DNA of 64,000 nucleotides. Source: Candidatus Woesearchaeota archaeon (lineage in GTDB: Archaea; Nanobdellota; Nanobdellia; Woesearchaeales; JACPJR01). Shown here one piece after another: positions 55,801 through 61,200 of the stretch (the stretch's first letter is position 1; each line of letters opens with the position of its first letter). The stretch is taken from assembly GCA_016187565.1 (NCBI GenBank), contig JACPJR010000031.1, positions 119,745 to 183,744 on the forward strand, written 5' to 3'. The notes beneath the pieces are model-generated. The model was given only the letters and a program-made list of their open reading frames with translations, had not been told where the DNA came from and did no database searches. Both the position numbers and the translations under genes were made by a program.

Positions 55801-58240
55801 CACGAATAACACGATGAGTAAAGAATCTTCTTTTATGCTTGATCTTAGAGCACCTCTGCTAACGATGATATCTCCAGAAAATATCACCTATCTGACCAAC
55901 AGTATTGATCTCAGTTTTTATACTGATGAAGCTACAACAATCAGCTATACTCTTGATAATGAACCACAAATTCCTCTCAATGCAACACGATCCTTTATTC
56001 CAGTAACCTATCCGCTTATTATTCTCGGAGGCAATCATTCGCTGGTGCTTTCTGCTGCAGACCTCTTCAACAACACACAAACCGTGGGTGTGAATTTCTC
56101 AGTTGCGTTCCAGAATGCAAAAGTTTCGGCAATAGAGCTTCCGCTTTATGAGAGACCAAATGAACTCTTCTCAGTCAAAGCAACCATCGAGAATACGATG
56201 ATGGAGAACCTCACTGACCTCGAGGTTCAACTCCTGGTTGATGGAAACCTTTCAAATGCTGTTCGTGTGGATCTTCCTGGAGAATCTTCAAAAGATCTCT
56301 TTTTTAGCGTTTTGCTTTTAGAAGGAAGACCAAATATTACGGTAAGCGTAGTTCCTGCGTTGAACGAAACCTTTGTGGAAGATAATACCCTCTCTAAAGA
56401 AATCCTTATCACGCAGAAGGTTCCTGTTCTTCTGGTGAATGATGATCCTAACAGTAATACCACCCTGTATACCAAACCCATTCAGGAATCAGGAGGATTA
56501 GGGTATGATGTTGTGGTGCATAATAATACCGCAGGAATGCCAACAGCAGCAGTTCTTGATATGTTCCGGATTGTTGTTTGGGTGACGGGTGTTGCTAGTG
56601 AACAATCCTTAGATCCGTATGAACAGGCACGCCTTCAGCAGTATCTTGATACGGGGGGAAACCTTCTGGTCTTTAGTAACCGTTTAGGACACGAGAGAGG
56701 AACGACGGGTTTTTATCAGAATTATCTCTCTGCAGCCTATCGAAGAGTTGCACCCACAAAAACCATTGAAGGCGTTTTCCGTGATCCTGTGGGAAAAGGA
56801 TTGCTCTTCACGCTTACAGAACCAGGCGAAGAGATCCAAGCACTAGCTCCTGCAACTGAATCACTGGAATATTCCAACGCAGATGGTGCAGCAGTTAAGT
56901 ATGAAGGAACAACCTTCAAGACAGCTTACTATACCTTTGGGCTTGAGGACGTTCCAGATCCACTGACCAGAACAACCTTAGTTGAGCGAACCTTTGCCTA
57001 TTTTGCGATTGATTTTATTCCTCCGACCATGACGAATAAACAACCGGTGGATAATACTTCGTTTGCAATTAATACCAGCTCGGTTATGCTTTCCTTAGCT
57101 ACTGACGAGTCTGCAACATGCCGGTATTCATTTATCACCACAGAATACAGTGCAATGCTCGCTTTCAATGAAACCGGCGAAATTAACCATAGAACAGAAC
57201 TCACGAACCTCTCTAATGGAGCCTATTACACTGTTTTCCTGAACTGTCGGGATAAGCATGGTAATCAAAACAACAAAGAGACCATCCTGTTCTTCATCCA
57301 CAACAGAACATTCTTCCCTCCTCAGCTTGAACCTCTTCCTGATATGAACATTGCTGAGAATGAAACGCTGGCGATCCTGCTGAATGTTTCTGATCCAGAG
57401 GGAGATCCTCTGAATATAACCATAACTGATCATGAAGTGTTTGGCTATGTTCCTTTGGCAGATCGCTTTGTGCTTACTAACACAACCCTAAGTTTACAAA
57501 CTACCTTTGAAGATGCAGGACAGTACCAACTGACCATTCTTGTTACTGATGGTTTTGCTACCGTGGCAACAACCTTTAGCCTTGTCATTGAGAATGTGAA
57601 CAGGCCTCCGGTCTTGACTCCGTTAGGTAGCCAACATCTTCTTGAAGATACGTATTACTCTGTTACCGTCGAAGCAACAGATCCAGATGGTGAGGATCTT
57701 ATGTTTGCTGATAATGCAACCTTCTTTACCATCCATCCCATTACTGGAGCAATTTCATTGACACCAAAGCAGGCCAATCTTGGAGAGTATCTCGTGAATA
57801 TTACGGTTACTGATGGCCAACTTACGGTCTTTGAGGTAGTTCCCTTTACGATTACCAATACCAATGATGCACCGGTTATATTGTTTATACCACCTCAGCG
57901 AGTACAGGAAGGAACCTCCTTTATGCTCCAGGTAAATGCAAGTGATGCTGATGCTGATAATATTCTCTTCTCAGACAACACCACCTTGTTCAATATTTCT
58001 TCTGAGGGAATTGTTTCTTTTACTCCTACGAATGGGGACGTTGGAAACCATCTTATTACAATAACCGCGAGTGATGGATTGAGCAATGACACCAAGCTTC
58101 TCAATCTTGTTGTTGATGTATTAAATCAACCACCTCTTTTCCAAATTATTCCTACGGAGATCTATGTCATGATGAACAGCCTCTTAGAGATTAATGTTAC
58201 GGCTTGTGATCCTGATCTTGATCCGGAGTGTGTCCCATGA
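46865..58240 (+). CDS. Giant exported multidomain protein with a subtilisin-like protease domain
   Basis: The 3,791-residue protein starts with a signal region (VTPLYVMLMVLLLLVLSN) and a beta-helix-like part. TSP3 calcium repeats (about 203-272 and 416-467) flank an F5/8C discoidin-like domain (about 279-410). An S8 protease follows with Asp678 (GHLDTGTD), His726 (GHGTATAG), Asn803 (TNSWG) and Ser1013 (GTSFATP). Next are a P-domain-like part, a repeat propeller (five D...H..Y phrases, about 1700-2150), a degenerate phosphodiesterase-like domain (about 2197-2632), Ig-like and CARDB-like domains, a GATase-like segment (about 3190-3380) and cadherin-like repeats to the end. The GTG at 46865 or ATG 46871 may be the start. 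Many N-x-S/T sites suggest glycosylation. Probably an adhesion or predation surface protein. Confidence 0.85.
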   Translation: MTMVGRGESRRFFVPRIVTPLYVMLMVLLLLVLSNPAGSDSVISGCQVLNESTVYVLEEDMTVSGTCFTVTADDLTLDCQLHRITGNGTGTGVSFFNNSLVTIKNCVFEQFDTGLDVYESFIRVETTLLEKSNRGILTRGYFYVDAELNSFRNNTFNIENTNESVLLEAQNNWFGSNDSAVINASVSGNVSIPFWLEEDPFSDNDLDAVFDFVDNCNVANPNQSDSDYDGLGDVCDNCIMDYNPFQGDLDNDTIGDVCDYDADDDSICDFGPSLTEPLPENVARDKMINASAFVDPYVPLFAVDGDNTTFLALVGEPPQYVTIDLGQIIPLDRFVIVFNDSLSRLYDYTVALSEDGSNFSMVIAVSKNEDVRNDIFFNLTPARFFRLTLLDYDFDDDDVRINEIELYSSLLLCRGGQQEEDVCPTIANPDQNDSDDDGRGNECDNCPFDDNPDQDDADLDDKGDACDQNLFLLNSVYDPLTEEANISSQFLTAEDTGYYVIQFYGFLTQNQSEELEGIGVEFLEYIPDNGYIVFFDPLIKTQIQNLSYVRFLGIFQPADRLSSGLYRIINEALLEDNETLNLTIFTFQHVQEVNESITGLGATVQYVLNDSLGVETEVKNILNISFIPDVSSVTILPAIEFFGFKTPLTLGVRKSAVIGKNQNFYGYEGDGQVIGHLDTGTDTSHAELGASVIPNEDIPFSRDCNAPKNMEPRGLEKNNGEDPIGHGTATAGVAVGAGVSGMNYKQESIRGIAPLASLYSTKVCNANVLKELQRTLFTGRFPEDDVIYAFDNSYERGARVYTNSWGTATGPSTFYYCRRVQKLTEPRNYDVRINRFVFEKQDFLPFFAASNTGRDFEDTLSYIPLTDILLFNAFKCSVYETSQEFGWGNLANPGVAKNVLTVGGLEQELKGCDGVRWFKKENAFERDDMYDAESCHRVDSDTDLWGGSSRGPTPDLRLKPDVVTVASGRFIVRSSQMDDEVSKHYVSTLGGDPYYLAAQYHFGPQYRVSYGTSFATPAAAAVGALIREYYQKEQTVEKPSAALLKATVINGAQDVPNRLIGIGPIFGADYQDLYSQTGSIPNFREGWGKVNFSNSIKPCWPYQCLRYKDNEIVETKVIFPYRFSSDRAMGITFTWMDPPDSSLTSRSLVNELELEMTSPTGIKYKSTFNNFNEEGESVDESAKDYCRLIYVDQDTITDEDHVMFNIKASASSPLRLRCNEPEKVKSNVKRLILKEPEDGFWNITIKGKSVNPSFTPNGQNFALVVSGVRGIDAANETDNATNFFPYGNLIYAYGQGLPSETPLQLVVVANRHDFAWDSTQTISESSNKNEAVNGFTLFTYEETATTDNVNGTLPKKTLLWDPNTPGIFPDLTKLQKAIFDAKGHFNVFVDFGEKKGVVEPDFGSITYDVKEKDPRTHEVTKKDSWKRYEDVVDYHKTVGFRIGYAGASHSPNGGFNDFDDEFSWGTSSEIFAMGVGFEPKTKVDLYVMKDRNWENGDSLQGSIRFVDDASIGDEGELGVEIWDDIDRKEVGFYDLIVDVNQNGIYDPKMDVIDGRSDPGFKITCQPEEEICGAIASSFTGGEPTDAFAESNAVAANLHLFKKHTGEVRVYTVKQFTVIRAGIPLEDVSESVETLVVPPSTDFTKTLDLWKAQTKKELGGYEIVIDVDEKETPGYGIFDPELDIYDPDGFVVTNAVREQKIAVDSKGNLHVAGRQVVKEDESGMFVTQVLYAKIPKEQRATIDLEHPDLFAWSKDKSIVFTTVDESFYYLTRYVDIAVDANDIPHLVYMKESKNIAFSFLIYLKLKFDIVDDKEVVSIAKREPIYYKWQDYMETRLNYPTITIDPLTNEPVISARVAMQYPDNFYFGYVYPVCLTESGLRSMSSALMGYFGGFFIYPSFSGLIPKSTKFTGQSLQLIKRSEGYSGFPEWPGDINKFPESASLYSGALVGVTTCAGAPLIKKSPPNWQWTTIDETSTLGVTFDFSNALLDNEGTPHVLYRRYEDTSEGTFNQNTPQRLFYKQLSGDYPYLQQKVSENVPEPWVPGMDIDDKRTVHTVWESEDKVFYNEVTSEKVGKQRLVTSLEKRPQYPFTLAKPQLGVDAQDILHIAYVRSKDNDRYDEYSLEYIKGQQKEDKVTFAEPVLLADSTTFPVLGYGEIAEPALTISKLARPTDWTDRVFVTWVETAQFTMVKMRKTTPHVVVLIVAGGMDDDTLFSRPEKIPRIQQLLDDTNGYHSRISSSVLGTTMTSQADFFTGLYPSKHFIIGDNFMREETDLEFVPFDHTPYTTIDTLWTEKGVMTLFDYLAKNEKHSAALPSLYSKGITQIPPDFMMMPLVSFISGAEFGQEHRKFYLTNLKNNDAKRSNDAPDLMVIYLLTNDLGEDRGVWEEGMTPEEELKTIDPNEVDSQIGEIIDALKTSNLYDDTLFIITSDLGLKNVEKDSFHALANWDLGDLRKPEGLEVTDLFLNGFMAYSKDGLDVARVFSNNSRYIQESSWFGTLQRILLKQDGIYQRYYYDGANDVFEPASDFFLPFLMGNPPFAESPNMILIASQGYYFHDFPHYAAYGHLSWLPFVVAGSGYDLFVRGNKDLAKTLRSIDVTPTIGYFVGGQSLVDKMVGIDGRNAFQPELVIEGGSPVDFHLYDSQGKHTGINEFGDIETEIPGSDYRIDPTTNKKKITVLQFNESYRFVVSAYAYGSFNVSILLMNESNTIYLTYPLTNVSKDSVAQLDLSGSFIMNLDYDGDEIFETTIQPLRNIIVEQSTMDHTAYVTILSLPTYDLAALDLTDATDVLLTLKTKTMSISDGRVTIEKIANNSFDAPSFFTIGSLWRVNITDNVLTNAKKINLTILYPEYELIPRHLAESSLALYDTQTLVRLNGSVDPLSNSITVSLTRSGSYILASTDQTPIIHDVLVSPQISNIPEQMIRVEANITDDHGIVSVIAMLENRSQEMVYNGITERYEASLPGPLLHGTYPLTVIATDDTNNTMSKESSFMLDLRAPLLTMISPENITYLTNSIDLSFYTDEATTISYTLDNEPQIPLNATRSFIPVTYPLIILGGNHSLVLSAADLFNNTQTVGVNFSVAFQNAKVSAIELPLYERPNELFSVKATIENTMMENLTDLEVQLLVDGNLSNAVRVDLPGESSKDLFFSVLLLEGRPNITVSVVPALNETFVEDNTLSKEILITQKVPVLLVNDDPNSNTTLYTKPIQESGGLGYDVVVHNNTAGMPTAAVLDMFRIVVWVTGVASEQSLDPYEQARLQQYLDTGGNLLVFSNRLGHERGTTGFYQNYLSAAYRRVAPTKTIEGVFRDPVGKGLLFTLTEPGEEIQALAPATESLEYSNADGAAVKYEGTTFKTAYYTFGLEDVPDPLTRTTLVERTFAYFAIDFIPPTMTNKQPVDNTSFAINTSSVMLSLATDESATCRYSFITTEYSAMLAFNETGEINHRTELTNLSNGAYYTVFLNCRDKHGNQNNKETILFFIHNRTFFPPQLEPLPDMNIAENETLAILLNVSDPEGDPLNITITDHEVFGYVPLADRFVLTNTTLSLQTTFEDAGQYQLTILVTDGFATVATTFSLVIENVNRPPVLTPLGSQHLLEDTYYSVTVEATDPDGEDLMFADNATFFTIHPITGAISLTPKQANLGEYLVNITVTDGQLTVFEVVPFTITNTNDAPVILFIPPQRVQEGTSFMLQVNASDADADNILFSDNTTLFNISSEGIVSFTPTNGDVGNHLITITASDGLSNDTKLLNLVVDVLNQPPLFQIIPTEIYVMMNSLLEINVTACDPDLDPECVP

Positions 58241-61200
58241 ATAATCACTCGGATCTTTCGGCAACGCAAACCGTACATCGGAAAATGACCTGGATGATTA
58301 TTTGTATCGCTCTTCTTGCTGTACTTCTCACCGGATGCATAAGCATCCAATCCATTGATCAACCTGAACGACCTACCTTAGGCGGAAGGGTTATTACCCA
58401 CCTTCAGGTATTCTCTAATGGAACCGACAGCCAATTTCCTTGGTTTGCCGTTATGGTTCCTGAAAATTGGAGTGTTCTCAATGTATCCTACATTGGCGAT
58501 CATGAAGGTGTTATTGATTATAATGGTTATATCGTTGATAATGTGAACAGTTCCTACCCTCCAGAAATGGGTTATTACTGGTGGGCTGGACAAGGACAAC
58601 AAACAACCTCAGATGGCAATGATTCGGTAAACGCAACTGTTTATCTCCAAGCAGGAGGCTTGTTTGGTGAGTTTTTCCTTGATTATCGTGTTGGTGATAG
58701 TTACAGTGCATGGACAGATGCATCATTAGACAACTCTGTGAACTACAATGCCAGTATTGCTCTGTTCCTTGATCCCTTGTATCCAAACCTCAATCAAGAT
58801 ATCTTAGTTACTGCTGCTATTCTCGGTGACTTTGATGATCAATCAGCTGTTCTCTCGTATAGCTACAATGGAACTAATGTTACGAATATCTCAATGGAAA
58901 ACAAAGGGAATTATACTGGACTCATACCAGGACGGTCCGAGACAACGACGGTGTATTTTGAAGTAATTGCTTTAGACTCCCAGAATCAAACCGGTAGTTC
59001 AAACCTTGAACAGACGGTTATTGATGGAGATCCGCCTGTTTTTGGTCAGCCCGAGACAATACCAACACAACCCAATGTATTTATCCCTGTTGATGTGGCC
59101 ATTGTGATTACTGATAATGTTGGAATAGCAGATGCTACACTCTTCTTTTCTTTTGATAATGTTACTTTTCAGGAGACAGAAGCATTGCCAGGATCAGAGC
59201 AAAATGGCTCAGACCCGAACACCTTCACGGGAATAGTTCCTCCAAGTGGTAAAACCGGCGATGTTTTTGTTTGGTTTAATGCTACTGATCGTTCAGGCAA
59301 CACCAACACCAGTCCTTCCTTTTCCTATTTTGCAGATGGTGATCTCCCCCAGATTACCAATGTAACCTATCCATCCCTAGCTACCGTCGATGACACCATC
59401 ACCATTAGCGTGGAGGTTATTGATAATCTGAATGTTTCAGCAGTCTATCTTAATTTTTCACTTGGTGCGGATTACCAGCAACAGCAGATGAATTCTCTTG
59501 GAGAAAATCATTACACAACAACCGTTGATCTTGAACGAGCGACAGGCAATATGACTTTCATGGTTAGTGCTGAAGACATCGCTAATAATACAAACACTAC
59601 CGATGCATTTACCATTATTGTACTCGTACCAGAGATAGACGTTACACTTTCTGAACAAAACCTTACCACTCTCGTCGGAGAGAATCGTTCCAGTACTCTG
59701 ACCATTCGGAATAACGGTATGACCAATTTATCAGTGATGATAAGTACACCATTTCTTTTATCGTTTGATGATCAAACAATCGTGACTCCGTTTATTGGCA
59801 TTGGTGATTATGCTGCACGTCATTATGGACTTGATCTTTTAGGAAATGACAGCTTTGGCCAACTAAGCTACCTTTTTTCGTTAGGACATTATCAGGGTGG
59901 AGTTGGTGTTGGTGATTTTGATAATGATGGTGATTATGACGTCATTAGTGGCAATGGTGAATATTACTACGGCTTTATGTATTTTATTGAAAATCTTGGT
60001 AATAAAAGCTTTGCAGAGCCTCAGCCTCTTGGCTATTCATTTCTTACGGATGTATATACCTTTGACACTGCGACGGGTGATTACAACAATGATGCTCTTC
60101 TTGATTTTGTTGTTACTGGTAACAGTGATGATCTTTACCTCTTCCTTGGCCAGGGAAATGGAAGCTTTGTCCAGATTCTTCTGACTGATGATGCTCCTGG
60201 TTCTTCGGGCAGAGGGAAAGATGCTGGTGACCTCAACAACGATGGAAACCTTGACTTTATCTATGGTGAGTATTCAAATGGAGGTATTTATGCCTATCTA
60301 GGAGATGGCAAGGGAAATTTTACCGAAACATTCCTCTTCAACAGTACAACATCGAATCCTTCAGGAGTTGCATTGGCAGATATTAATAATGATTATCATC
60401 TTGATGTTCTTGTTCTTGATGCAACAACTGATGTCCTGCATCAGTATCTGGCGCGAGGAGATAGAATGAGTTTTACCCATCAAAATTCTTCGTTGTTTCT
60501 TTATTCAAGCACTCCTGAAATTGATGCGCTTGATCTTGATGATGATGGAGACCAAGATCTTGTAATCACCGGCTCAAAAACAGGGTCATCCATCGATTAT
60601 TACAAGAATAATGGCAAGGGAAATTTTACCTTCAACCGAACCTTGGGTTATACGAATTCCAGTGTCTTTGGTCTTGGCATGCCTGAGCTACGAAATTACC
60701 GTTATCTCTCCCTAGAGCCTCAAACCGAGCAGACCATTGCCTTCTCATTGGATACAACATTACCGTTTAATGGCATCCTTCCATTGGTGTTTTCATCAAA
60801 TGATCCTAAGAATCCGTTACTCACGATGGTGCTTCAGGTTACCATTCAGGATGTTGTTAATCCTTCGCTGGCAAACATTACTGTACTGCCACTTGAACCA
60901 ACTGTTGATGATACCATTGTTCTGAGCGCTCAGGCCATTGATGAAATTGCCCTTGATGGAGTCTTGGTTAATTACTCCTTTGGAGAAGGCTTTACCCTTG
61001 CCTTCATGGATAGCCAATCAGATGATTATTATAACCTCACTCTTGATCCTTCCCGAGCTGTGGGAAATCTTAGCTTCCAGATTATTGCTGAAGATCTTGG
61101 AGGCAACCAGAATGTTTCGTCTTGGATGACCTTGCCTATTCTTGCTCCACAGATATCTAATGTGACGCCGAGCGAGGTTGACTTTGGGACGCTTGACATT